From an uncultured Burkholderiales bacterium (lineage in GTDB: Bacteria; Pseudomonadota; Gammaproteobacteria; Burkholderiales; Burkholderiaceae_C): a stretch of DNA of 45,519 nt. Below are positions 34,353 through 43,274 of the stretch, in pieces. The stretch covers positions 1 to 45,519 of the forward strand of contig CAIPFK010000153.1 of the NCBI GenBank assembly GCA_903864315.1, read 5' to 3'. The position numbers and the translations under genes were made by a program. The notes below the pieces were generated by a model. The model worked only from the letters and a program-made list of their open reading frames with translations, was not told the DNA's origin and ran no database searches. How positions within the stretch are numbered: the stretch's first letter is position 1; each line of letters opens with the position of its first letter.

Positions 34353-35528
34353 CTAGGCAGGGGGAATTTGGGCCAACAGCTCCATGGCTTGGATATAGCG
34401 GGGCTCGCGCACCAAGTTCCACCAATCTTTGGCCTCCCCCACGCCCAGGAGGGCGCGGCGGCGAAGTTCACTCTCTTCGTTGGCGAGCCACTCCTCGCGA
34501 AGCAAGGACAGGGTCAATTCGTCTAGAAAACGATCCAAGGTGTCGTTGGTTTTGACACCTGGGGGCAGCACACTTTGATTGCACAGCAACAAAAGATCAC
34601 AGCCCGCATTCAAGGCGTGCACCGCGGCTTGGGAAAAGCTGCAAGGACGTCCATCGATCTCGCGCGCGCCTTGCATGGACAAGTCATCACTCACAATGGC
34701 CCCGCTAAATCCCAGTTGCTCGCGCAAGATGTTTTGTAGCCACTCAACCGAGAAACCACACGCCCTTGAGTCCACCTCGGGGTAGATGACATGGGCGGGC
34801 ATGATGCTCATCAAAGGACCGGACAACAGGCCATAGGGGAGCATATCGTCTGTTGCGATTTGCCCATGAGCTCTGGTGTCAACGGGCATGTCCACGTGTG
34901 AGTCAGCGCGCACAAACCCGTGTCCAGGAAAATGCTTGCCACAATTGGCCATGCCAGCGTCTCGCATGCCGTGCATGACACTTTGCGCGAGCATGCTCAC
35001 CACCCTGGGGTCTCGGTCAAAGGCGCGATCCCCAATGACGCCGCTCTCGCCGTGGTTCAAGTCCAAGACGGGCGCAAAGCTCAGGTCCACCCCACAAGCG
35101 CGCAATTCACTGGCCATCACATACCCCGCAGCCCATGCCATGGCGCTTGCACGAAGCGTCGCGAGTCCACCCAAGGTCTCGCTTGGGGCTTGAGATTGAT
35201 GCCAAGCCTTCCCGAGTTGCGCCATGGCCGGCAACACCGTGAAGCCATCGGTTTTACAGCGTTGCACGCGCCCGCCCTCTTGGTCAATGCAAATGAGGGC
35301 ATCGGGGCGAAGCGCACGAATGCTCGCACACAAATCGCTGAGTTGCGCCTTGTTGGCGAAATTACGCGCAAACAAAATCACGCCACCCGTGAGGACATGG
35401 GACAAACGAGCGCGATCGACTTTGGTGAGCTCAAGACCATGGATGTCGAGCAGCACAGGCGCGTGCTGAACGCCGCGGTCCTTGACGCGCGCAGCGTGGG
35501 AGTTCTTTGACAATTTGGATTTTTTCAT
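34353..35528 (-). CDS. nagZ: Beta-N-acetylhexosaminidase NagZ
   Basis: NagZ removes GlcNAc from anhydro-muropeptides in cytoplasmic peptidoglycan recycling. The 391-residue glycoside hydrolase family 3 protein has GGVILFARNF, CIDQEGGRVQRC, the KHFPGHG catalytic loop with its His (about residue 198), and the nucleophile Asp in IVSDDLSMQGA. It has a basic N-terminal lead of about 20 residues and a longer C terminus than many homologues (about 340 residues). It is the last gene of the lepA cluster, about 100 bases after acpS. Confidence 0.94.
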   Translation of the reverse strand: MKKSKLSKNSHAARVKDRGVQHAPVLLDIHGLELTKVDRARLSHVLTGGVILFARNFANKAQLSDLCASIRALRPDALICIDQEGGRVQRCKTDGFTVLPAMAQLGKAWHQSQAPSETLGGLATLRASAMAWAAGYVMASELRACGVDLSFAPVLDLNHGESGVIGDRAFDRDPRVVSMLAQSVMHGMRDAGMANCGKHFPGHGFVRADSHVDMPVDTRAHGQIATDDMLPYGLLSGPLMSIMPAHVIYPEVDSRACGFSVEWLQNILREQLGFSGAIVSDDLSMQGAREIDGRPCSFSQAAVHALNAGCDLLLLCNQSVLPPGVKTNDTLDRFLDELTLSLLREEWLANEESELRRRALLGVGEAKDWWNLVREPRYIQAMELLAQIPPA

Positions 35529-35630
35529 AAAAAGTTCATCTTCGCTTCACACCAAAAACCTGGGGCGATGGGTTCGCACCGCTCAACGCGCAAGGCATCC
35601 ACCGCAGGCAGTGCAGGATTGATGCGTGAT

Positions 35631-36050
35631 TCATTCAACTGTTTGTGTTTTCTCAACCACCACAAAACTCACCGCATAGTCACTCTCATCGGAGAGGCTC
35701 ACCTTGGCACTCAACTGCTGCGACTCAAACCAGAGCTTCAACTCTCCGTGAAGCTGCAACTGAGGCTGCCCCGATGGGGCGTTGGTGATTTCGCACAGTC
35801 GCCACTGCATGGGCGAACGGATCCCAAGACCGATGGCTTTGCTGAAGGCTTCTTTGGCTGAAAACCGGGTGGCCAAATAACGCACGCCGCGCTCGCCCAA
35901 GCGCTCGGAGCGGCGCACAAACACGCTCCACTCATTGGGTCCCAAAATGCGCTTGGCAAAACGCTCTCCATGGCGCTCGAAGGTGAGCTTGATGCGCCGA
36001 ATATCACAGATGTCGGTGCCCACACCAAAAACGTTGGTCACCTGGGTCAT
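35631..36050 (-). CDS. acpS: Holo-acyl carrier protein synthase
   Basis: AcpS attaches the 4'-phosphopantetheine arm of CoA to acyl carrier protein. The 139-residue protein has the Mg2+ motif [12 protein letters not shown] (Asp about residue 13) and the second motif [15 protein letters not shown] (Glu about residue 67). Its ATG overlaps the TGA of pdxJ (ATGA), the usual pdxJ-acpS pairing. The fatty-acid gene fabF lies at the other end of the same cluster. Confidence 0.95.
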   Translation of the reverse strand: MTQVTNVFGVGTDICDIRRIKLTFERHGERFAKRILGPNEWSVFVRRSERLGERGVRYLATRFSAKEAFSKAIGLGIRSPMQWRLCEITNAPSGQPQLQLHGELKLWFESQQLSAKVSLSDESDYAVSFVVVEKTQTVE

Positions 36051-36919
36051 GCTCGCGTCTGTGCCCGTGGGATTTGGTCAAGATACAGTTGCACGGCGCG
36101 CTCATAGCCCAGCATCAACGCGTCCGCCATCAAGGCGTGGCCAATAGAGACCTCGCGAACGAGCGGCACATGGGTGAGAAATGGTCTTAAATTGTCCGCA
36201 TTCAAGTCGTGTCCTGCATTGAGGACCAAGCCACAATCTTGTGCCGCCTTTGCGGTTTGGACATAGGGCTGCAAGGCCGCATGAATTTCAAGTGGCCAGG
36301 CCCTTTGAGCATCCTCAGGCAAGGACTGCATTGACAAGAAACTGCGCGCATACGCCTCGGTGTAGAGCTCGACACGCTCAACGCCGAGTTGTTGGCAAAA
36401 TTGCATTTGCTCAGGAATGGGGTCCATGAAAAGGCTCACCCGCACACCCCAGGATTGAATCTCCTTTACCAAGGGCTCCAAGATGGGCAGGTCTTGCGGG
36501 AAACGCCAACCATGGTCACTGGTGGATTGGCCCACACTGTCGGGCACGAGCGTGGCTTGGTGGGGCCTGAACTCGCGCACCAAGTCCATCAAGTTGTGCA
36601 GTGGGTTGCCCTCGATGTTGAACTCGCGCTCTGGCCAGTCCTTCATCAGGTGACTCAAAGACGCCACGTCTTTTTTCAAAATATGTCGCTCATCGGGTCT
36701 GGGGTGGACGGTGAGTCCGTGGGCACCCGCTCTCAGACAGACCTCACTCAAACGAACCACGCTGGGGATGTCGAGTGTTCGGGAGTTTCTCACCAAAGCG
36801 ATTTTGTTCACATTCACCGACAGCGCACAACTGAGCGCTTGGCCCTTGGGGTCCAAGATCGAGGGGTGCACATCAGAGGCCAAATCAAGAGCCAATTCGG
36901 GGTTGGATGGTGAGATCAT
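36047..36919 (-). CDS. pdxJ: Pyridoxine 5'-phosphate synthase
   Basis: PdxJ closes the pyridoxine ring from 1-deoxyxylulose phosphate and aminoacetone phosphate in vitamin B6 synthesis. The family signs are [45 protein letters not shown] and LNAGHDLN. The 290 residues from ATG 36919 include about 30 extra N-terminal residues, since most PdxJ proteins have 240-260. A longer reading from 37072 would overlap recO and is rejected. Its stop overlaps the acpS start. Confidence 0.93.
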   Translation of the reverse strand: MISPSNPELALDLASDVHPSILDPKGQALSCALSVNVNKIALVRNSRTLDIPSVVRLSEVCLRAGAHGLTVHPRPDERHILKKDVASLSHLMKDWPEREFNIEGNPLHNLMDLVREFRPHQATLVPDSVGQSTSDHGWRFPQDLPILEPLVKEIQSWGVRVSLFMDPIPEQMQFCQQLGVERVELYTEAYARSFLSMQSLPEDAQRAWPLEIHAALQPYVQTAKAAQDCGLVLNAGHDLNADNLRPFLTHVPLVREVSIGHALMADALMLGYERAVQLYLDQIPRAQTRA

Positions 36920-36947
36920 GTTCGCTGCGTTGGTCCCCCAGAGTATC

Positions 36948-37952
36948 TCACAAGGCGTGAATATCCACCATGAACTGGCGCGTTTTAAGGCCCACACCAC
37001 CACAGTGGTGGGTGAGCCAGGCTCTGAGCTGAGACTGCAAACTCGTTCTCTCCAAGGCATGCATCTCGGCACAGACCCGAAGCGTTTGCGTCAAGGGTTG
37101 TGGTGAATTGACGGCCACAGCCAAGGCTTGCCAGTGCTCACCCGCCAAGCCATGCAGGTGCCCCGCGCCAACAACACCAGCAGCACTGGCCCAAGCACTG
37201 CCGCGGGCAATTGGTGGCGACAAGGCCTTCATCAAGGCATGGGGTGCAGAGCTGGCGCTGAAAGCCTCGGACCGCGTGGCCATGGCCTCGACAGCGGGCC
37301 TGGACAACAAGCCCGTTGTCGCAAGGGGCTGTGCATTCCCCTCTGAGCCCGAGCTTGCGTGACTGCTTTCTTGCAGACTCATCAGCCCCAGGGGGGCGAG
37401 CAAGGTGTACTGTGCATCACGCTCCAAGGGCTGCAAATTGCCACTTTGTGCATCCAAATTGGGCAGCAAGCCCAAGCCTTTGAGGAGGAGCAGTTCAAAA
37501 GACCGCATCAAGGGCCACAAGGTGGGCTCGAGTCCACTGGCCAAAATTTTCACGACGTGGGCATACAGATCAAAGAGGTGCTCGTGGGGGTCTTCACGCG
37601 CCATGAGCTTTAAGATGAGTTCATTCAAATAAAAGCCAGCCAAGAGCGAGTCGCCTTGAGGAAAGACATGCCCCCCCAGCCATTGGGCCGCGGTGAGGGT
37701 GCGCACCTCTTGCTCGCCACTGAAGTTCAGCTCCAGGGGCTGCAAGGGCATGAGCACAGGGCGCAAATTTGAGTGAGGGCGTTTGGCGCCTTTGGCCACC
37801 AAGGCCACTCTGCCATGGTGGCGGGTAAAGACATCCAAGACAAGACTGGATTCACTCCAGTCATAACGGTGCAAGACGAAGGCGGGCTCGTCGGCGATGC
37901 GGGTCTTGCTCTGGCTTTTACTCGTAGCCAAAACTGCGCACCCGCGCTTCAT
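36948..37952 (-). CDS. recO: DNA repair protein RecO
   Basis: RecO loads RecA with RecR during recombinational repair. The 334-residue protein has an N-terminal OB fold (FVLHRYDWSESSLVLDVFTR, GRVALVAKGAKRPHS, LRPVLMPLQPLELNF) and a helical C-terminal domain with LAGFYLNELILKLMAREDPH. Between about residues 195 and 275 lies a Ser/Ala-rich insert, making it longer than typical RecO (about 240). It starts 35 bases inside the end of era and ends 28 bases before pdxJ. No clear zinc-finger cysteines are seen. Confidence 0.9.
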   Translation of the reverse strand: MKRGCAVLATSKSQSKTRIADEPAFVLHRYDWSESSLVLDVFTRHHGRVALVAKGAKRPHSNLRPVLMPLQPLELNFSGEQEVRTLTAAQWLGGHVFPQGDSLLAGFYLNELILKLMAREDPHEHLFDLYAHVVKILASGLEPTLWPLMRSFELLLLKGLGLLPNLDAQSGNLQPLERDAQYTLLAPLGLMSLQESSHASSGSEGNAQPLATTGLLSRPAVEAMATRSEAFSASSAPHALMKALSPPIARGSAWASAAGVVGAGHLHGLAGEHWQALAVAVNSPQPLTQTLRVCAEMHALERTSLQSQLRAWLTHHCGGVGLKTRQFMVDIHAL

Positions 37953-39204
37953 CGTCCGCCCAACCCGAGCGGACCTTGACCCACAATTGCAAAAACACTT
38001 TGGCCCCCATCAAATGCTCAAGCTCTTGGCGCGCTTCGGTGCCCATGCGTTTGAGTTTTTCTCCTTTTTCACCGATCACCATGGCTTTGTGGCCATCGCG
38101 CTCGACCACGATGGTGGCTGCGATTTTGATCATGCGCGCCACTGTTTTTCCCTTTTCTTCCTCAAACTGATCAATCACCACGGTGGAGGTGTAGGGCAAC
38201 TCGTCGCCGGTGAAACGAAAGAGTTTTTCTCGAATGATTTCACTGGCCAAGAATCGCTCGCTCTTGTCGGTGAGCTCCTCGTTGTTGAACCACCATGGCT
38301 GCTGGGGCAAGTCGGCCTGGCACAGCACCACCAACCGTTCAACATCTTTGGCCGTTTTGGCCGACATGGGGATGATGGCCTTGAAATCAAAACGAGCCTG
38401 CATCTCTTGCAGCCAGGGCATCATGGCCTCGCGCGACTTGACCTGATCGAGCTTGTTGGCCACCAAAATCACAGGCACCGTGGGCTTGAACAAGGACAAA
38501 ACCTTGGCGTCGGATTGATTGAAGTAGCCCGCCTCGACCACCATCATGATGAGATCCACATCACCGATGGCACCCAAGACAGTCTTGTTGAGTGAGCGGT
38601 TCAAGGCGTTGTTGTGCAAGGTTTGAAACCCGGGGGTATCGACGAAGATCAACTGCCCGTCGCCCTCGTTTCTGACCCCCAAAATGCGATGCCTGGTCGT
38701 TTGGGCTTTTCTGGACGTGATGCTGATCTTTTGTCCCACCAAGGCATTCATCAAAGTCGATTTGCCCACATTGGGTCGACCCACAATGGCCACCAAGCCA
38801 CAGCGCTGAAGGGACACATCGACAAGAGCCTTGCCCCCACTGGCTGGGGACATGCCTGCACTGCCCAGGTTGGCAAGCATCAGGTCCACATCGGCGAGTG
38901 ACCCATGGGAGACCTCTTGCTCCAGTGGTGCAGACGCACTGGACTCGACGCCCAAGCCCTCGGGCAAGCCGGAAGTCTGCAGCGTTTCGGACTTGCCACG
39001 CTTGGCCTTGGAGGGAACGCCAGATTTGGCGTTGACGCTCGTGTGAGATTTGGCCTTGACACTGGTGTCAGATTTGGCTTTGACACTGGTGTCAGATTTG
39101 GACTTGACACTCGTGTCAGATTTGGCCTTGACATTCGTGTCAGATTTGGACTTGGCTTTGGCTTTGGAAGCAGCGCCGCTCTTGGCCTCGGGGGATGTGG
39201 TCAT
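37918..39204 (-). CDS. era: GTPase Era with a repetitive N-terminal extension
   Basis: Era binds 16S rRNA and helps mature the 30S subunit. The canonical part holds G1 GRPNVGKST (residues 142-150), DTPG, NKLDQV (G4) and a C-terminal KH domain with VIGEKGEKLKRMGTEARQEL. Before it lie about 130 extra residues, whereas a usual Era begins about 10 residues before G1. Residues 18-65 are octads such as KAKSDTSV, rich in Lys and Ser. The start at 39204 overlaps the rnc stop (ATGA), which supports the extended protein; an internal start near ATG at residue 109 or 118 is the alternative. Confidence 0.94.
   Translation of the reverse strand: MTTSPEAKSGAASKAKAKSKSDTNVKAKSDTSVKSKSDTSVKAKSDTSVKAKSHTSVNAKSGVPSKAKRGKSETLQTSGLPEGLGVESSASAPLEQEVSHGSLADVDLMLANLGSAGMSPASGGKALVDVSLQRCGLVAIVGRPNVGKSTLMNALVGQKISITSRKAQTTRHRILGVRNEGDGQLIFVDTPGFQTLHNNALNRSLNKTVLGAIGDVDLIMMVVEAGYFNQSDAKVLSLFKPTVPVILVANKLDQVKSREAMMPWLQEMQARFDFKAIIPMSAKTAKDVERLVVLCQADLPQQPWWFNNEELTDKSERFLASEIIREKLFRFTGDELPYTSTVVIDQFEEEKGKTVARMIKIAATIVVERDGHKAMVIGEKGEKLKRMGTEARQELEHLMGAKVFLQLWVKVRSGWADDEARVRSFGYE
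39010..39153 (-). repeat. Six 24-bp units in the 5' part of era
   Basis: Five good units (39034-39153) and one decayed unit (39010-39033) encode octads KSKSDTNV, KAKSDTSV, KSKSDTSV, KAKSDTSV, KAKSHTSV and NAKSGVPS. The period keeps the frame, so copy number can vary without breaking era. Confidence 0.9.
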
Positions 39205-39899
39205 GGTTTAATTTCTTGAATGGCTTGCAACATGGCTTGCGCAGCCACTTGTTCCGCCGCACGGCGCGAGCCCCCGATGCCGCGCTCAATCAAAGAGAGT
39301 TCGGGGACTTCGCACTCCACATCAAAGGTCTGTTGGTGGGCTGCACCCAGGGTGCCCACCACGCGGTAGATGGGCAGTTTGTAACGCTTGGCTTGGAGCC
39401 ACTCTTGGAGTTCTGTTTTGGGGTCCTTGGAAGCGGCTTGCATGCCAGGGTTGATCTCGATGGGCTCAAAGAGTCGAAATACCAAAGCTTCCGCAGTCTC
39501 ATAGCCAGCGTCCAAAAACACTGCACCAATCAATGCCTCGAGTGCATCGGCCAAAATCGAGGGTCTTTTTTGTCCACCCGACTTCATCTCTCCTTCGCCC
39601 AAGCGGATGAGACCGGAGAGTTGTAAATCCAAGGCCAAGCGAAACAATGTGTCTTGCTTGACCAAGTTGGCGCGCACGCGCGAGAGGTCTCCCTCGGGCA
39701 AATTGGGCAATGCCACATAAAGCATGCGAGACACCGCCAAATTGAGCACCGTGTCGCCCAAAAACTCCAGCCGCTCGTTGTGATCCGCACCAAAACTTCG
39801 GTGCGTGAGCGCCATCTCCAGCATCCCCACGTTGGCAAAACTCACTTGCAATCTCTCGAGCAAGGCCAATGTTTCTGGGTTCGGGCTGGCGCGCTTCAT
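39201..39899 (-). CDS. rnc: Ribonuclease III
   Basis: RNase III cuts double-stranded RNA, including rRNA precursors. The 232-residue protein has the catalytic acidic motif NERLEFLGDTVLNL, the second DALEALIGAVFLDAGYE motif and a C-terminal dsRNA-binding domain (KTELQEWLQAKRYKLPIY through SRRAAEQVAAQAML). ATG 39899 lies 4 bases after the lepB stop; an in-frame ATG at 39920 inside lepB is an alternative. Its TGA overlaps the era start. rnc-era coupling is widely conserved, as in Escherichia coli. Confidence 0.95.
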   Translation of the reverse strand: MKRASPNPETLALLERLQVSFANVGMLEMALTHRSFGADHNERLEFLGDTVLNLAVSRMLYVALPNLPEGDLSRVRANLVKQDTLFRLALDLQLSGLIRLGEGEMKSGGQKRPSILADALEALIGAVFLDAGYETAEALVFRLFEPIEINPGMQAASKDPKTELQEWLQAKRYKLPIYRVVGTLGAAHQQTFDVECEVPELSLIERGIGGSRRAAEQVAAQAMLQAIQEIKP

Positions 39900-39903
39900 G
39901 GAG

Positions 39904-40899
39904 TTAATCAAAGGCGCCAATGCGCTTGAAGTTTCCGAAATTCATCCACACAAAAAATGCTCGACCCACCACGTTGCTGTCTGGGACAAAGCCCCAGTAA
40001 CGCGAGTCCAGGGAGTTGTCACGGTTGTCACCCATCATGAAATAGTGACCGGGCGGGACTTTGCACACCACACCATCAACACTGTACTGACAATTGTCCC
40101 TGAAGGCAAAATGATCAGCACCCGTGACATAGGCCGGGCGGTCCGTCTCATTCAAGAGTCGGTGGGTCACGCGAGGGCCTTGGGAGTCGCTGGTGTCTCG
40201 TCTGGGCAAGACCTCCTCAAACTGCTTGATGTAGCGCAAAGACTCTTCTTCAAAGAAATCGGGCACCGAGGTTTTGGAGATGTCCACGCCATTCACCTTC
40301 AACTCTTTGTTGATGTATGACACCGTGTCACCGGGCAAGCCCACCACTCGCTTGATGTAGTCCAAACTCGGATTGGGTGGGTAGCGAAACACCATGACGT
40401 CACCCCGTTGAACAGGCTCACCTTGGGTGATTTTGGTGTTGATCACTGGCAAGCGTATGCCGTAGTGAAATTTATTGACCAAGATCAAATCGCCCACCCA
40501 AAGAGTGGGGATCATCGAGCCCGATGGAATCTTGAAAGGCTCAAACAAAAATGACCGGAGGATAAACACCACCAAAATGACAGGAAAAAGCCCTGCGGTC
40601 CAATCGAGCCACCACGGCTGGCGCAGCACCTCTTCTCGCGCTTGGAGCAAATCCACGCTGGAAGGGGTCAAGCCCATTTTGATCAATTCTTCTTGACGCG
40701 CTTTCTCACGTGTCTCAATGGCCTCAGACTCTTTCAAGCGCTGGGGTAGGAAGATGGACTTCTCAAGCACCCAATAGACACCTGTGACGCTGGTGGCCAA
40801 AAAAAGCAGCAATGCAAAATTGCCCTCGAGCGCGCCCAAATACCAAGCGCCAATGTAGGCGGCAAATGCCGCCAAAATGATTGCGGTGATGCTAGGCAC
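39904..40899 (-). CDS. lepB: Signal peptidase I
   Basis: LepB removes signal peptides from exported proteins at the outer face of the inner membrane. The 331-residue protein has two N-terminal membrane segments (about 4-22 and 28-45) and a third before the catalytic domain (about 103-118). It shows the catalytic Ser in PSGSMIPTLW (about S128), the catalytic Lys in LDYIKRVVGLPGD (about K183) and the GDNRDNSLDSRYWG box. The start is GTG at 40899, fixed by GGAGG at 40906-40910 inside the end of lepA. Confidence 0.95.
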   Translation of the reverse strand: MPSITAIILAAFAAYIGAWYLGALEGNFALLLFLATSVTGVYWVLEKSIFLPQRLKESEAIETREKARQEELIKMGLTPSSVDLLQAREEVLRQPWWLDWTAGLFPVILVVFILRSFLFEPFKIPSGSMIPTLWVGDLILVNKFHYGIRLPVINTKITQGEPVQRGDVMVFRYPPNPSLDYIKRVVGLPGDTVSYINKELKVNGVDISKTSVPDFFEEESLRYIKQFEEVLPRRDTSDSQGPRVTHRLLNETDRPAYVTGADHFAFRDNCQYSVDGVVCKVPPGHYFMMGDNRDNSLDSRYWGFVPDSNVVGRAFFVWMNFGNFKRIGAFD

Positions 40900-40900
40900 G

Positions 40901-42712
40901 TCAATCCTCCACTTGCAAGATGGCCAGAAAAGCTTCCTGGGGCACTTCGACAGAACCGATTTGTTTCATGCGTTTTTTTCCTGCTTTTTGTTTTTCGAGG
41001 AGCTTTTTCTTCCTGGAGATATCTCCACCGTAGCACTTGGCGATCACGTTTTTGCGCAACGCTTTGATGCTTTCGCGAGCAATGATATTAGCACCAATGG
41101 CCGCTTGGATGGCCACATCAAACATTTGACGCGAGATGATCTCGCGCATCTTGGCAGCCACCGCGCGACCACGGTATTGCGACTGCGAACGGTGCACGAT
41201 GATGGACAAGGCATCGACCTTTTCTGAGTTGAGCAAGATATCGACCTTCACCACGTCGGAGGCGCGGTATTCTTTGAAGTCGTAGTCCATGGAGGCATAG
41301 CCCCTGGAGACGGATTTCAACTTATCAAAGAAGTCGAGCACGATCTCACCCAAGGGCATTTCATAAGTGAGCATGACTTGACGGCCATGGTAGGCCATGT
41401 TCAATTGCACACCGCGTTTTTGATTGGCCAGCGTCATCACCGCACCCACATATTCTTGTGGCATGTACAAGTGAACCGTGACAATGGGTTCGCGAATTTC
41501 TTGAATTTTGCCTTGATCGGGCATCTTGGAGGGGTTCTCCACCATGATGAGCTCGCCATCGGCTTTGAGCACTTGGTAGACCACACTGGGCGCTGTGGTG
41601 ATCAAGTCTTGATCAAACTCGCGCTCGAGACGCTCTTGCACAATCTCCATGTGCAGCAAGCCCAAAAAGCCACAGCGAAATCCAAAGCCCAAGGCTTGAG
41701 AGACTTCGGGCTCATAGTGCAGCGACGAGTCATTGAGCTTGAGTTTTTCCAAACTGTCCCTGAGCGAGTCATACTGATTCGCCTCTGTGGGGTAGAGTCC
41801 GGCAAACACCTGAGGCTGTATTTCTTTAAAGCCTGGCAAAGCCTGTGTGGCCGTGGCCAAAAGGCCACCAGACCCGGCTTTGATTTTGGTGATGGTGTCA
41901 CCCACCTTGGCGACTTGAAGCTCTTTGATGCCTGCAATGATGTAGCCCACCTCGCCAGCTTTGAGGATGTCTTTGGGCACATTGGAGGGCGTGAACACCC
42001 CCAAATTGTCGGCCAAATAGCTCGCTTGGGTGGCCATCATCTGGATGCGCTCACCGCGTGCAATAAAACCATCGACCACACGCACGAGCATCACCACGCC
42101 GACGTAGTTGTCAAACCAGCTGTCAATGATCATGGCGCGCAGAGCACCATCGGGGTTCCCTCTGGGAGCTGGCACATGGGCCACGATGGCTTCCAGTATT
42201 TCCTCGATGCCCATGCCAGTTTTGGCCGAGCAAGGAATGGCGTTGGAGGCATCGATGCCAATCACGTCTTCAATTTCAGCGATGGCGTTGTCTGGATCGG
42301 CTTGGGGCAAATCCATCTTATTGAGAACCGGCAAGACCTCGACACCCAGATCCAATGCGGTATAACAGTTGGCCACCGTTTGCGCCTCCACCCCTTGGCT
42401 GGCATCGACCACCAAGAGTGCGCCCTCGCAGGCGGAGAGCGAGCGCGAGACTTCATAGGAGAAGTCCACGTGACCGGGTGTGTCAATCAAATTCAGGTTG
42501 TAGACGATGCCATCGGCTGCCTTGTAGTGCAAGCAAGCGGTCTGCGCTTTGATGGTTATCCCACGCTCTTTTTCAATGTCCATGGAGTCAAGCACTTGTG
42601 CTTGCATCTCGCGCTCTTGCAAGCCGCCGCAGCGTTGAATCAAGCGATCGGCCAGCGTGGATTTGCCATGGTCAATGTGCGCAATGATTGAAAAATTTCT
42701 GATGTGTTTCAT
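40901..42712 (-). CDS. lepA: Elongation factor 4 (LepA)
   Basis: LepA is a ribosome-binding GTPase that acts on stalled or assembling ribosomes. The 603-residue protein has G1 AHIDHGKST (residues 11-19), [25 protein letters not shown], domains resembling EF-G, and the LepA C-terminal domain with [26 protein letters not shown] choose ATG 42712; a TTG one codon earlier is possible. Only about 44 bases separate the start from a terminator-like hairpin, so lepA probably has its own short leader and heads the cluster. Confidence 0.96.
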   Translation of the reverse strand: MKHIRNFSIIAHIDHGKSTLADRLIQRCGGLQEREMQAQVLDSMDIEKERGITIKAQTACLHYKAADGIVYNLNLIDTPGHVDFSYEVSRSLSACEGALLVVDASQGVEAQTVANCYTALDLGVEVLPVLNKMDLPQADPDNAIAEIEDVIGIDASNAIPCSAKTGMGIEEILEAIVAHVPAPRGNPDGALRAMIIDSWFDNYVGVVMLVRVVDGFIARGERIQMMATQASYLADNLGVFTPSNVPKDILKAGEVGYIIAGIKELQVAKVGDTITKIKAGSGGLLATATQALPGFKEIQPQVFAGLYPTEANQYDSLRDSLEKLKLNDSSLHYEPEVSQALGFGFRCGFLGLLHMEIVQERLEREFDQDLITTAPSVVYQVLKADGELIMVENPSKMPDQGKIQEIREPIVTVHLYMPQEYVGAVMTLANQKRGVQLNMAYHGRQVMLTYEMPLGEIVLDFFDKLKSVSRGYASMDYDFKEYRASDVVKVDILLNSEKVDALSIIVHRSQSQYRGRAVAAKMREIISRQMFDVAIQAAIGANIIARESIKALRKNVIAKCYGGDISRKKKLLEKQKAGKKRMKQIGSVEVPQEAFLAILQVED

Positions 42713-42755
42713 CAAGGGTGAGACTTAAGTGATTGAAATTAAACGCTCAAGGCAT

Positions 42756-42785
42756 AAAAAAGGGCGCGTCAGTGTTGACGCGCCC
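42756..42785 (-). terminator. Rho-independent terminator upstream of lepA
   Basis: On the minus strand GGGCGCGTCA / TGACGCGCCC forms a perfect 10-bp stem with loop ACAC, followed by TTTTTT (complement of 42756-42761). It would stop transcripts coming from the degQ side before lepA. Confidence 0.9.
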
Positions 42786-42884
42786 TGAACCAACGATCTT
42801 TTGGCAACTGCGAAAGTTGGAAACTTCATTGTAGGCAAAATTGCCCACTTGCACAGTGCCCGCTTGGGCCTTGAGGGATCGTTG
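42762..42884 (-). ncRNA. Candidate structured small RNA ending at the lepA-side terminator
   Basis: An outer 8-bp stem (CAACGATC at 42791-42798 with GATCGTTG at 42877-42884) encloses three local hairpins: CAACT/AGTTG (42805-42819), GGCAA/TTGCC (42834-42845) and GCCC/GGGC (42858-42869). Read on the minus strand, this domain runs straight into the terminator hairpin and T-tract, the usual build of a bacterial small RNA. I do not recognise the family, and the 5' end is unknown. It could instead be the 3' untranslated region of the degQ message. Confidence 0.35.
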
Positions 42885-42903
42885 CCGGACTGCAACACAG
42901 ATG

Positions 42904-42982
42904 TTATGCACAACTTATACACAAATTACCCGAGGACTTTCGATAACAAGTTGTGGGCGAGCTGTGGAGTAATTGTGGAGAC
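42904..42982. promoter_or_regulatory. 11-bp phased array of DnaA-box-like motifs
   Basis: TTATGCACA (42904-42912) and TTATACACA (42915-42923) both fit the relaxed DnaA box TTATNCACA and start 11 bases apart. On the other strand TGTGGGCGA (42952), TGTGGAGTA (42963) and TGTGGAGAC (42974) start 11 bases apart and match TGTGGATAA at 6-7 of 9 positions. A further TTATACAGT lies at 43060-43068, next to an AT-rich stretch. DnaA binding is inferred from sequence. Confidence 0.45.
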
Positions 42983-43172
42983 TCACGAATCTGGGCCTTA
43001 AGTGACAATTTGGGGACAAAATCTGGGCAATACAGCCACAGGTCAACTGGTATTCTAACTTATACAGTAGTAAAAAACCATTCTTTTTACTTCCATTGGG
43101 CCTGGCAATGCCAGATTTGCCTGGATTAAAAATAAAAAAAATATTTCTTTTTGCTGTGTGTTTTAAGCAGAT

Positions 43173-43205
43173 TTGACCCCATATCCGACTTCAGTATGGG
43201 GTCAA
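43173..43205. repeat. Perfect 11-bp inverted repeat downstream of degQ
   Basis: TTGACCCCATA (43173-43183) and TATGGGGTCAA (43195-43205) flank an 11-base spacer, about 70 bases beyond the degQ stop. There is no T-tract on the minus strand, so it is not a standard terminator. It may be an operator or an mRNA-stabilising hairpin. Confidence 0.6.
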
Positions 43206-43274
43206 TTGAGGCCCCCAATGGGGCAATCTTGGCCCCAAGGTGGAGGCCCAAGAGCGACCCCCTCACGGGTCAGT

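Larger units (their letters stand above)
42713..43274. other. 562-base non-coding region between degQ and lepA
   Basis: No protein gene is convincing here; the readings on either strand are short and unlike any family I know. The region holds, from left to right, a Rho-independent terminator, a segment with many local hairpins, an array of DnaA-box-like motifs, an AT-rich stretch (about 43069-43160) containing the palindrome CTGGCA-A-TGCCAG (43102-43114), an 11-bp inverted repeat, and two small GC hairpins (43211-43224 and 43228-43239) near the degQ stop. Confidence 0.8.

Noticed and set aside
41378-42691. Long open reading of 437 codons on the plus strand opposite lepA
   Set aside because: It is the antisense shadow of a well-conserved lepA; it has no ribosome-binding site and a His/Gln-rich composition typical of antisense frames.
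42904-43160. Chromosomal replication origin (oriC)
   Set aside because: DnaA-like boxes and an AT-rich tract are present, but only two boxes fit TTATNCACA, no origin-linked genes are adjacent, and flanking genes do not diverge. Reported as a DnaA-like array instead.
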